Shown: piece by piece, positions 7,654 through 16,300 of the stretch
Numbering within the stretch: the first letter of the stretch is position 1
How the letters are laid out: each line of letters opens with the position of its first letter
Assembly (NCBI GenBank): GCA_946481135.1
Contig: CAMLMQ010000020.1
Span: forward strand, 1-25,461
Direction: 5' to 3'
Source of the DNA: an uncultured Microbacteriaceae bacterium
GTDB taxonomy: Bacteria > Actinomycetota > Actinomycetes > Actinomycetales > Microbacteriaceae
Length of the DNA: 25,461 bases
Notes under the pieces: model-generated
What the model was told of the DNA's origin: nothing
Database searches by the model: none
The model's input: the letters and a program-made list of their open reading frames with translations, nothing else
Position numbers and translations under genes: made by a program

Positions 7654-8721
7654 TCAGCCCTCCCGCACCCGCAGCTCGACGCCCCCGCCGAAGTCGATGA
7701 CCGTGCCGACGAGCACGGGCGTGGGTTCGCCGCCGCGCAGCGTGAGCGGATCGCGGCCCGGGATGCGCACGACGGTGCCGTTGCGCGAGTTGAGGTCGGT
7801 GACGACGACCGTGCCGCCCTCGACCGCCACCCGGGCGTGGGTGCGGGAGATGTCGCCGTCGGCGAGGCGGATGAGCCGCACGGCTCCGCCGACCGGGGCC
7901 GCGGGGGCGCGCCCCACGAGCACGACCGCGTCGAGCGGTTCGCGCGACCCGTCGGGCAGTTCGAGGCTGAGCTCCGGCGCACGCGGCGGCGTGATGATCG
8001 GGTCGGCGAGTCCGGAGGTGCGCCGCGCCCGCAGGCGGGCGACCTCGTCGACGACGACCGTGCGCTCGTCGCCATCGTCGCTGCGGTCGCCGGAGTCGCT
8101 GCGGTCGCCGGAGTCGCCATCGTCGCCGGCGGGGTCGATCGTGCGCGGAAGGTCGCCGACGAGCACGGTGTGACCGTCGTGCTCGCCGGGCTCGTCGAAC
8201 GCCTCGAACGTCGGAGGCGGGGGGACGGCCGGCGCCGGCGGGATGGGCGCCGAGGACTCGACCTCGGGCACCTCGGTGATCTCCAGGAGGGGTGGCGGGC
8301 CGACGACCCGCGAGGCGGGCGGAGCGGAGGTCGGCGCGGCGATGTCGGGCGCCGCGACGGGCACGAGCGTCCATTCGCCGCCCGGCACGGTGAGGCGCGC
8401 GTCGGTCGCGTCGTCGACGGTCGCCTCCAGCCAGGGCTCGGCGCCGACGCCCGTCAGACGTCGCGGTCCCGCGGCGACCGTCGCGGGACCGCGGAGCGCG
8501 ACCCGCGTCCGCCCGTCGGCGAGGTCGACGACGGCGAACGGGGCGGCCGCGCCGAGACCCGCCGCGCGCAGGGCGGCGAGGGCGCCCGCGACGTCCGACG
8601 GCGCGGTCGCCGCGGCGGCATCCGCGGCGGCGCGGTGCTCACGCGGCAGCGCGAGCACCATCGCGCCGAGGTCGTAGACGAGCCACGCGCCGGGCGCATC
8701 GGGGACGAAGCGGGTCTCCAC
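7654..8721 (-). CDS. FHA domain-containing protein
   Basis: A 355-residue cytoplasmic protein. The C-terminal third (about 262-350) is a canonical phosphothreonine-binding FHA domain: LVGRAP (Arg about 270), ISRTHARV (Ser/His about 291-295) and TDLNSRNGTVV (Asn about 308-312). The N-terminal 130 residues are a separate, unrecognised domain (WLVYDLGAMVLALPREH, then an Ala-rich helical part). Pro-rich and Asp/Ser-rich linkers join the two. Start GTG at 8721 is chosen because GGAAGG precedes it; an ATG at 8726 is in another frame. The gene lies 10 nt after the transglutaminase-like gene. FHA domains are typically targets of PknB-type kinases, and one is encoded 10 kb upstream, so this protein may relay kinase state to the MoxR/DUF58 module. 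Confidence 0.85.
   Translation of the reverse strand: METRFVPDAPGAWLVYDLGAMVLALPREHRAAADAAAATAPSDVAGALAALRAAGLGAAAPFAVVDLADGRTRVALRGPATVAAGPRRLTGVGAEPWLEATVDDATDARLTVPGGEWTLVPVAAPDIAAPTSAPPASRVVGPPPLLEITEVPEVESSAPIPPAPAVPPPPTFEAFDEPGEHDGHTVLVGDLPRTIDPAGDDGDSGDRSDSGDRSDDGDERTVVVDEVARLRARRTSGLADPIITPPRAPELSLELPDGSREPLDAVVLVGRAPAAPVGGAVRLIRLADGDISRTHARVAVEGGTVVVTDLNSRNGTVVRIPGRDPLTLRGGEPTPVLVGTVIDFGGGVELRVREG
8077..8112. repeat. Two perfect tandem copies of an 18-bp unit
   Basis: The unit gtcgctgcggtcgccgga occurs twice head to tail inside the FHA gene, flanked on both sides by the same 9-mer gtcgccatc. It encodes the repeated acidic linker DSGDRS, which lies between the N-terminal domain and the FHA domain. 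Copy number may vary between strains. Confidence 0.85.
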
Positions 8722-8731
8722 GTCATCCTTC

Positions 8732-11092
8732 CTAGCGCACGGGCGTGCGGCGACGGGCGGCCTCGACGCGGGCCGACGCGGCGGCGAGCCACACCCGGGC
8801 GGCGCTGTACCGGTAGCGGCTGAGCAGCCGCGCCCGCGGGGCGACGGCCTCGGCGGCGGCGCGGGAGAGCTCGTCGGCCTCGCCCCACGCGAGCGCGACG
8901 ACGGTGTCGGACACCGGAGCCCCGCCGAAGACCGCCGCGTCGGCGCGAGCCGCGGCACCCTCCAGCAGCGCGGCGTCGAAGCGGTGGTCGGACAGGTGGG
9001 CGGCGAGCGTGCGGGCCACCCGCCGGCGCGTCGCGATGGGCGGCACGTCGAGCCCGAGCTCCGCGCAGCGGTCGACGAACTCGTCCCAGGCTCCCCGCAC
9101 CGCCTCGTGCGGCTCCGGGGCCTCCCGGCGTCGCCGCGCCCGCCGCGTCTTGAGCGCGGCGAGCACGAGGGCGGGGACGACGAGCACGAGCACCGGAACG
9201 AGGAGCGCGACGAGCACGGCGACGAGCCACGCGGGCAGCGCGAACAGGTCGTCGTCGTCGGAGTCGCCGTCGTCGACCTCGACCGCCGTGACGAGGTCGT
9301 CCTGTTCGCTCGACGCACGCGGCGGCTGCCGCACCTGGGGCTGCGGCTCGGTCTTCGGCTTCGGGTTCTGATCCTGCGGCACGTCGGTCTGATCCGGGGT
9401 CGGCGAGAACGGGATCCAGCCCACCCCCTCGAACGCGACCTCGACCCACGCCGTGACGTCGCGGCCGCGCACCCGCACGTCGGTGGCGCCCTCGCGCACC
9501 TCGGGCGCGAACCCGAGCACGACCCGGGCCGGGTAGCCGAGGCTGCGGGCCATGAGGGCGAACGCCGAGGCGTACTGCTCCTCGTCGCCCACCATGACGT
9601 CGCCCGCGAACAGGTCGCTCATCCGGTCGGCGCCGTGGCCCGCGAGCGACGGCACCGAATCCGACGCCGTCCCGCGCGAGAAGAAGCCCGTCGACTGCAG
9701 GGTGAGCTCGATCGACCGGAGACGCTCGATCGGGGCGCCGCCCTCCCCCGCGAACTCGAGCGCCTTCGCCGCGACGACATCCGGGATGACGGTCACCGGC
9801 GCGAGGTCGAGTCGCGCGACGGGCACGTCCAGCAGGTCGTCGTCGCTCACGTCGCTGCGCGGCACGAGCGCCGAGATGCGCGCCCGGTCGCCCTCGCCGA
9901 ACCCTATCGTCAGCACGGCGCTGCCGGTCGCGGCGTTGTAGCGCAACGCCTGCAGCTCGTCGCGCGACGCCCCCGGCAGCTCGAACCCCGTGGCGTACCC
10001 GACCGACGGGATCCACACGTCGTCGTAGACCTCGAACTCCACCTCCAGCGACTGCGCGTCGGACGCGTCGAGCACCTCGTCGAACGCCGGACGCGGCAGC
10101 TGCGGACCGACGAGCACGAAGCTGCCCGACCCCGACGACGAGATGCGCGCGCCGGCGACCGTCCACACGTGGCCGTCGTACGCATCCATGGTCGCGAGCC
10201 GCAACCGCTGCCCGGGCTCCAGCCCGGTGACGGTGAGGATCGTCTCGTCCTCCAGGAGCTTGGAGTACTGGCGGAACCCCGCGAGCGGACTCGCGGTCTG
10301 AAGCGGCTCGGTCGGCGGCTCGATCTGCTCGCGCAGCACGAAGCGGTCGGGCGGCGCGGCGAGCGCGGTGCCCGCGAGCGACCCGAGCACGACCGCGGCG
10401 CCGACGAGGGTGCCGGTGCCGATCAGGCGTCGTCGCAGCAGCTCCCGCCCCGCGCCCGCCGCGCCCTCCGTCGCGACGCGCTCGGCCCGACCCTGCCGCC
10501 AGCCGAGCCACACGAGCGCGACCGCGGCGAACGCCACTCCGCGCACCCCCGGAGCGAACGGCTCCCGCGTGCCGAGCAGCACCGACACGAGATACAGGGC
10601 GAGCGGCCCCACCAGCAGCAGCGCCGCCCGCCACGTCGACCGCGGACGCGCGGGCAGCCAGCGGGCGGCGAGGGTCGTGCCGACCAGGCCGACGAGCCAC
10701 GCCGACACGTACGGCACGACCGTCACGTAGTCGGGAAGGTCGACGGGGGCGCTGAGCGTGAGGATGTCGGCCCACCCCCAGACCGCGCCCACCGCGAGAC
10801 TCGTGAGACTCGTGCCGGTCGGCAGGAAGCCGAGGAGCGCCTGACCCGGTACGGCGACGGCGCTGCCGAGGAGCGCGTACGCCGCGACCGCGAGGCCGAC
10901 GGTGGGGAACGGTCCGAGCCGGAGCGTGCGGGCGGCGAGGGCGGCGCCGACCCCGACCGCGAGACCCCCCGCGCCCGCGAGCAGCCAGCCGGCGTCGTCG
11001 AACGCCGTCGCGAGTCCGATGATGCCGACGAGCGCGAGCGCCGCGTGCACGGCGACATCGACCCACGCGCGTCGCGTCATCCGGGCGCTCAT
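8732..11092 (-). CDS. TgpA-like membrane protein with catalytically dead transglutaminase-like domain
   Basis: A 786-residue integral membrane protein. The first 235 residues contain about seven hydrophobic segments, followed by an external region with a transglutaminase-like core (about 440-575), a further transmembrane helix (about 618-645, WLVAVLVALLVPVLVLVVP) and a cytoplasmic helical tail of about 140 residues. The fold motifs are clear (EQYASAFALMARSLGYPARV, TAWVEVAFEGVGWIPFSPTP), but the Cys-His-Asp triad is absent: Glu504 is at the Cys position (GDEEQYA), Thr547 at the His position (TAWVEV) and Ser563 at the Asp position (FSPTP). A binding or structural role is therefore likelier than catalysis. 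Start ATG at 11092 overlaps the DUF58 stop by 4 nt (ATGA). MoxR-DUF58-transglutaminase is a known gene trio. Confidence 0.88.
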   Translation of the reverse strand: MSARMTRRAWVDVAVHAALALVGIIGLATAFDDAGWLLAGAGGLAVGVGAALAARTLRLGPFPTVGLAVAAYALLGSAVAVPGQALLGFLPTGTSLTSLAVGAVWGWADILTLSAPVDLPDYVTVVPYVSAWLVGLVGTTLAARWLPARPRSTWRAALLLVGPLALYLVSVLLGTREPFAPGVRGVAFAAVALVWLGWRQGRAERVATEGAAGAGRELLRRRLIGTGTLVGAAVVLGSLAGTALAAPPDRFVLREQIEPPTEPLQTASPLAGFRQYSKLLEDETILTVTGLEPGQRLRLATMDAYDGHVWTVAGARISSSGSGSFVLVGPQLPRPAFDEVLDASDAQSLEVEFEVYDDVWIPSVGYATGFELPGASRDELQALRYNAATGSAVLTIGFGEGDRARISALVPRSDVSDDDLLDVPVARLDLAPVTVIPDVVAAKALEFAGEGGAPIERLRSIELTLQSTGFFSRGTASDSVPSLAGHGADRMSDLFAGDVMVGDEEQYASAFALMARSLGYPARVVLGFAPEVREGATDVRVRGRDVTAWVEVAFEGVGWIPFSPTPDQTDVPQDQNPKPKTEPQPQVRQPPRASSEQDDLVTAVEVDDGDSDDDDLFALPAWLVAVLVALLVPVLVLVVPALVLAALKTRRARRRREAPEPHEAVRGAWDEFVDRCAELGLDVPPIATRRRVARTLAAHLSDHRFDAALLEGAAARADAAVFGGAPVSDTVVALAWGEADELSRAAAEAVAPRARLLSRYRYSAARVWLAAASARVEAARRRTPVR

Positions 11093-12318
11093 GAGAGTCT
11101 CCCGAGCAGCGGCGGGAGGTCGCGGAGCGCGCCGAGCGTCGCGACCCCGATCCCCCCGACGAACGACAGCCGCGGCAGGGCGCCCGCCTCGACGCGCAGG
11201 CCGATCGTGCGGGTGCCGGGGAAGAGCGCGTCGACCGCCCGGAGGTCGGCGATCGGGGTCGCGGTGCCGGCGACCACGACGAGCACCGAGGGGGGAGGCA
11301 TCCGCCGGGTCGCCTCGCGGGCGAAGTCGCGCAGCGAGGTGCCGGTCGACGTCGGCTCGAGGCGCGACGTGTCGTCGAGCAGCGTCACCGGGGTCGCGGT
11401 GCGCAGTTCGCCCGACCCGCTCGCGACGCGCACCCGCGTGCCGTCGCGCAGCACCTGGTGGGCGACGGAGGCGAGCACCGACACCCCGAGCTCGAATCCG
11501 TCGTCCGAGAACGCGTCGTCGACGAGGTAGCCCGACGCCTCCGACGCGTGCAGCAGCACGAGCTGCGAGCGGCGGGTCTCGGTGAACTGCCGCACCATGA
11601 GCTTCCCCGTGCGGGCGGTCGTGCGCCAGTGCACGTACCGGCGGTCGTCGCCCGGCTCGTACGCGCGCAGGGCGTGGAAGGCGAGGTCGTTGTCGGTGAG
11701 GGTCGAGGTCTCCTCCCCCTCGAGGTCACGCACGAGACCCGCCGCGGAGGGGCGCAGCCGCACCGTGCGCGGATGCACGAAGAGCTCGACCGGGTCGGAC
11801 CAGCGCACGACGCGTCGCAGCAGTCCGAGCGCGTCGCCGCGCACCGAGACGGCGGGTCCCGCGACGATGACGGCGCGCCGCGCGGTGGGTACCGCGAACA
11901 GCTCCTCGTGCTCGGCGCCCGGGGCGAGGGCCGGGATGGCGAACTCCGCCGTGCCCGCACCCACGGGAAGCTCGAGGCGGCTCGGTGACGACCGCCGCAC
12001 GCCGAGCGACGTGACGAGCAGGCGGCCGAACGCACGCTCCCCCGCGACGACGCGCCGCGGCCGCAGCTCGACGTCGACGCGGAACCGCGCCCGCCCGACG
12101 AGGAACACCGCCGCGACGAGGATCGCGGCGGCGAGGGTCAGGCCGAGGAAGGTGAACTCCGGCCAGCCGAGCGCGGCGCCCGTCGCCGCGGCCGCGAGGG
12201 CGAGGAGCAGCACGATGCCGCCGAGCGCCGTGACGATGCCGACCACCGGGCGCGCTGCGTCGACGGCGCGCCCGGTGGCGAGCCGGACGAGGCCGAGCAG
12301 CGTGCGGAGGGTCGACAT
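11089..12318 (-). CDS. DUF58 domain-containing membrane protein
   Basis: A 409-residue protein with two N-terminal transmembrane helices (about 25-50 and 54-75) and a cytoplasmic or membrane-surface remainder. The DUF58 signature is at 218-244: RAYEPGDDRRYVHWRTTART followed by GKLMVRQF. DUF58 proteins regularly accompany MoxR ATPases and have a von Willebrand A-like part; the C-terminal segment here (LVLLHASEAS, then VLVVVAG) fits that. It lies 7 nt after moxR and overlaps the next gene by 4 nt, so the three products are probably made together and act as one complex. The substrate is unknown. Confidence 0.9.
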   Translation of the reverse strand: MSTLRTLLGLVRLATGRAVDAARPVVGIVTALGGIVLLLALAAAATGAALGWPEFTFLGLTLAAAILVAAVFLVGRARFRVDVELRPRRVVAGERAFGRLLVTSLGVRRSSPSRLELPVGAGTAEFAIPALAPGAEHEELFAVPTARRAVIVAGPAVSVRGDALGLLRRVVRWSDPVELFVHPRTVRLRPSAAGLVRDLEGEETSTLTDNDLAFHALRAYEPGDDRRYVHWRTTARTGKLMVRQFTETRRSQLVLLHASEASGYLVDDAFSDDGFELGVSVLASVAHQVLRDGTRVRVASGSGELRTATPVTLLDDTSRLEPTSTGTSLRDFAREATRRMPPPSVLVVVAGTATPIADLRAVDALFPGTRTIGLRVEAGALPRLSFVGGIGVATLGALRDLPPLLGRLS

Positions 12319-12325
12319 GGCGCGA

Positions 12326-13294
12326 TCAGGCCGCCCGCGTGGCCGGGGGCGGCACGGAGCCGAGCGCGCGCTCGACGATCTGCACGGCCGTGACGCCGGC
12401 GAACTCCGCCTCGGGGTCGACGACGATGCGGTGGGCGAGCACGGGCACCGCGAGGTCGACGACGTCGTCGGGGACCACGTAGCCGCGCCCCACCGACAGC
12501 GCCCACGTGCGCACCGCCCGGGCGAGCGCGAGCGCGCCGCGCATGCTCACGCCGAGGGCGGCATCCTTGTCGTCGCGCGTCGCGGTCGCGAGCCGCGAGA
12601 CGTAGTCCATGACCGCCTCGTCGGCGTGCACCTCGCCCGTGAGCGCCGCCATCGACGCGACCGCCTCGGCGGTGATGATCGGGGTGATCTTCGACGCGCG
12701 CGCCCGGTTGCCCGAGTCCATGAGCAGCTCGACCGCCGTCGCGTGGTCGGGATAGCCGAGGGAGGTCTTGATGAGGAAGCGGTCGAGCTGCGCCTCGGGC
12801 AGCGTGTAGGTGCCGGCCTGCTCGATCGGGTTCTGGGTCGCGATCACGAGGAACGGGCGCCCGACCGGGTGGCCCTCGCCGTCGACCGTGACGACCCCCT
12901 CCTCCATGACCTCCAGCAGCGCCGACTGGGTCTTCGGACTCGCCCGGTTGATCTCGTCGGCGAGCACGATCGAGGCGAAGATCGGCCCGGGGTGGAACTC
13001 GAAGCGCCCCTTGCCCTGGTCGTAGATCGTGACGCCCGTGACGTCGGAGGGCAGCAGGTCGGGCGTGAACTGGATGCGCGAGTGCGTGCCGTCGATCGTG
13101 TTGGCGAGCGCCTTCGCGAGCACGGTCTTGCCCGTGCCCGGCACGTCCTCGAGCAGCACGTGGCCGTCGGAGAGCAGCGCGGTGAGCACGAGGCGCAGCC
13201 GGTCCTTCTTGCCGAGGATGGCCTGATCGAGGTGCGTCACGAGCTTGTCGAACGCGTCGGCGAACCACTGCGCCTGGTCGGGCGTCACGGGCAT
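12326..13294 (-). CDS. MoxR-family AAA+ ATPase
   Basis: A 322-residue AAA+ ATPase of the MoxR clade, whose members act as chaperones in maturing protein complexes. Walker A is EDVPGTGKT (49-57, Lys56), Walker B is IVLADEIN (109-116, Asp113-Glu114), sensor 1 is ATQNPIEQAG (Asn155), and LPEAQLDRF holds the likely arginine finger. The C-terminal lid has SMRGALALARAVRTWAL, typical of the family. Start ATG at 13294 has AAGGAG at 7-nt spacing; the frame stays open upstream, but that part overlaps the giant gene and is not protein-like. It follows the giant surface-protein gene by 23 nt, which suggests that protein, or the complex displaying it, as the client (inference). Confidence 0.95.
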   Translation of the reverse strand: MPVTPDQAQWFADAFDKLVTHLDQAILGKKDRLRLVLTALLSDGHVLLEDVPGTGKTVLAKALANTIDGTHSRIQFTPDLLPSDVTGVTIYDQGKGRFEFHPGPIFASIVLADEINRASPKTQSALLEVMEEGVVTVDGEGHPVGRPFLVIATQNPIEQAGTYTLPEAQLDRFLIKTSLGYPDHATAVELLMDSGNRARASKITPIITAEAVASMAALTGEVHADEAVMDYVSRLATATRDDKDAALGVSMRGALALARAVRTWALSVGRGYVVPDDVVDLAVPVLAHRIVVDPEAEFAGVTAVQIVERALGSVPPPATRAA

Positions 13295-13317
13295 GGCGGT
13301 CTCCTTGGTGGTGTGGG

Positions 13318-16300
13318 TCAGCAGGCGGGGGCGTCGCCCCAGCGGGTCGTCGAGTGGGCGGACCCGTTGACGGTGATCGTGATCTGTCGGTCGAGGTCGG
13401 TGGTCGTGTTGCGCGCGTGCCACGACTGCAGGCGCACCGTGCCGCTCGCCCCCGTCGCGGTGCCGCTCGATCCCCCGATGTTGGTGCTCACGGTGCGATC
13501 GGCGGTCTGGTTGGCGTAGCGGATGCCGATGTTGTACGAGTCGCCGTACGTCGAGTGGTAGCAGAGCGAGTAGCTGGGCGGCTGGATGTTCTGCGGCGTC
13601 ACCGCGTTCGAGGTGCGCGGGTCGCCCGTCTGTCCCGCGCTCACCGCGCGCACCTGGATCGAGTAGGAGGTGCCGAAGTCGCCCTCGATGGAGTACGTCG
13701 TCGCCGTGCCGACGTTCTGCCACGACGAGTGGTGGTTGGTCACGAGCACCTCGTAGCGGGTGATCGGCTGCGTCGACGGGGCCGCCGACCACGAGAAGTT
13801 GACGGTGCGGTCGCCCTGGGGACCGGGCCACGAGGCGTTGGCGCTCCCCGGGACGCCGGGGCGGGGGGTGCCGGAGTTCGTCGACGAGAACGGGGCGCTC
13901 TCACCGCCCGCCCCCCGCGTGACGATCGTGTACGAGTAGGCGGTGCCGACCTGCCCGGGCACCGTCGTCTGGGTGACGGCGCCGACGTCGTAGACGGCAC
14001 CGCCCGGGCTCACGGTGATGCGGTAGCCGTCGATGGCGCGACCGTTGCCGGCGGCACCGCCCCACGTGAGCACGACGTTGCCGGACCCGTCGGACGATCC
14101 CGCGGCCGTCGCCGAGGTCGGCGCGGTGGGCGCGCCGAACGGCCGGGCCGCGGCGCTCGGGTCGGAGAGCTCTCCCTGTCCGACGACGTTCGTGGCGCGC
14201 ACCTGGAAGGTGTAGTCGGTGCCGTTGGCGAGCCCCGTGAACGTGTGCGAGGCGGCGTCTCCCGCGACCGTCACGGGCGATCCCCCGCTCCACGCGATCG
14301 TGTACTGCGTGATCGGCTCGCCGTTCGTCGCCGGTGCACTCCACTGCACCGTCACCTGCCGGTCGCCCTCGACGAACGTCGGCGGCGCGGGCTTCGACGG
14401 CACGTCGCGCACCGTGTAGAGCAGACGCCCCTGCACCCGGCGGCTCGGGTCGAGCGTCGCGTCCTGCACGGTGTAGACGACGCTCACGACTCCGATGAAC
14501 GACGGACCCGGCCGCACCGTGACGGCCCCGTCGGGGCCGAAGTCGATCGAGGCCTGCGACTCGGCGGCGTTCTCGATGACGGCGTCGACGAGCTGCAGCG
14601 GCTCGCCCTGCGCGGCGAACGGGTTGAAGTCGTTCGCGAGCACGTTCACCGTGTCGGTCACCCCGCGCCGGCCCTTGGCGGCATCCTCGACGGCCTGCGC
14701 GAGCGGCCGGGTCGACGCGACCACGGTCACCCGCACGGTGCCGGGCACGGCGTAGTCGCGGTAGCGCACCGTGAACTCGAGCGTCGCGGTCGCCCCCGGC
14801 TGCACGCCGCGCGGCGCCGACACGCTCAGCTGGCCGCCCCCGAGCTGCCCGGCGATCTGAGCCGTGCCGCCGCGCAGCGCCTCGTAGCGGAACTCCCCCG
14901 CGACGGCGGGGTTCGGATGCGCGGTGGCGGCGCGCAGGTCGACGACGCGGGCGGCCTCGCCGGCTTCGATCGTCACGTTCTGGGTCGTGAACTCCGGCGG
15001 CACGTCGGTGAACTCGGGGTCGCCGACGATGACCGGCATCGTGAGGGTGGCCTGCCGTCCGTCGGGGTCGTCGGGCCCGTCGCCGTCGGTGACCCGGAAG
15101 GTGATCGCGGCGATCCCGCGGAAGTCGGGCGCGGCCGTGAAGCGGATGGTGTCGGCATCCACCCCGCCCGGGGTGCCGTCGCCGTGCGTCATCGTCACGC
15201 TCGCGGGGTCGACGAGCGTCGCGGGGCGACCGGACGGCACGACGAGGATGTCCTCGAGCGCCCACTCGCGGGCGCCGTTCATGTCGACGACCTGAGGTCC
15301 GAGGTCGTCGCGCAGCCGGGGCGGCGGGGCGTAGTCGCCCGCGACGGCGGGCGGCACGACGAGGAACGCGGTCGCCGAGAGGCCGTCGTCGGGGTTCGTG
15401 ACGCGGTAGGCGATCGCGATGCGACGGTCGCCGGGTCGCACGGTCACCGACTGCTCCCCCTCGACGACGTCGGCGCGGGCGGCGTTCGCGCCCTCCAGGG
15501 TCACCTCGAGCTCCTCGACGCGTCCGCCCGGGCTCGCGATGAGTCCGTCGAGCGAGATGGTGACGGCATCCTCTCCCGCGACGTCGTCGATCGGCACGAA
15601 GTAGTCGGAGGCGACGGGGAAGACGGGACGCGCGTCGGAGGTGACCGCGACGACGAGGAACGCGTCGTCCTGTCCGCCGCGGTTGTTGGTGACGGCGTAT
15701 CGGACGCTGAACGTGCCCTCGGTCTCGGGCGCCTCGACGACGATCACGCTGCCCTCGACGGTCGCGACGAGGCCGGGGTCGACCTCGAGCAGCTCCTCGA
15801 CGAGTTCGAGCTCGAACCCGCTCGGGTCGGAGTCGTTGAGCACGACCGCGACCGACGCCGTGCGGCCCGGGGCGACCTCGATGCGGTCGTCGACCGCGTT
15901 CGGCGGCGGCACCTCGCCCGGTCGCGGGATGACCCCGATCGTGATCGTGCCGACCGCCTGGGCGCCGAACGGATCCTCGACGACGTAGCCGATCGTGTCG
16001 GTGCCGCCCGAGGCCCGGTCGGCCGTGTAGACGATCGTCGTCGGGCTCGTCGACTCGATGACGCCGAGGGCGGGCGTGCGCTCGACGCCGACGATGACGA
16101 CCGAGTCGCCGTCGGGGTCGATCTCCTGCAGCGGCAACTCGATCGGGATGCTCGCGCCCGCGAAGACGCGCGCCGTCTGCGGCACCGGAACGGGCGCCTG
16201 GTTGGTCGCGTCGTCCTCGGGCACGACGACGAAGGTGACGCGCGCGGTCGCCGACTCGCCGTACTGGTCGGCGACGCGGTACACGACGCTGTACTCGCCG

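Noticed and set aside
8724..8726. ATG as start of the FHA gene after the transglutaminase-like gene
   Set aside because: It is in a different frame from the FHA domain; GTG at 8721 is in frame and well placed after GGAAGG.
6013..8823. 936-codon plus-strand frame
   Set aside because: It overlaps the coupled membrane-protein gene in another frame and then runs antisense to two FHA genes; composition is low-complexity Arg-rich.
8984..11530. 848-codon plus-strand frame opposite the transglutaminase-like and DUF58 genes
   Set aside because: Arg/Glu/His/Asp-rich shadow composition, crossing two well-supported minus-strand genes.
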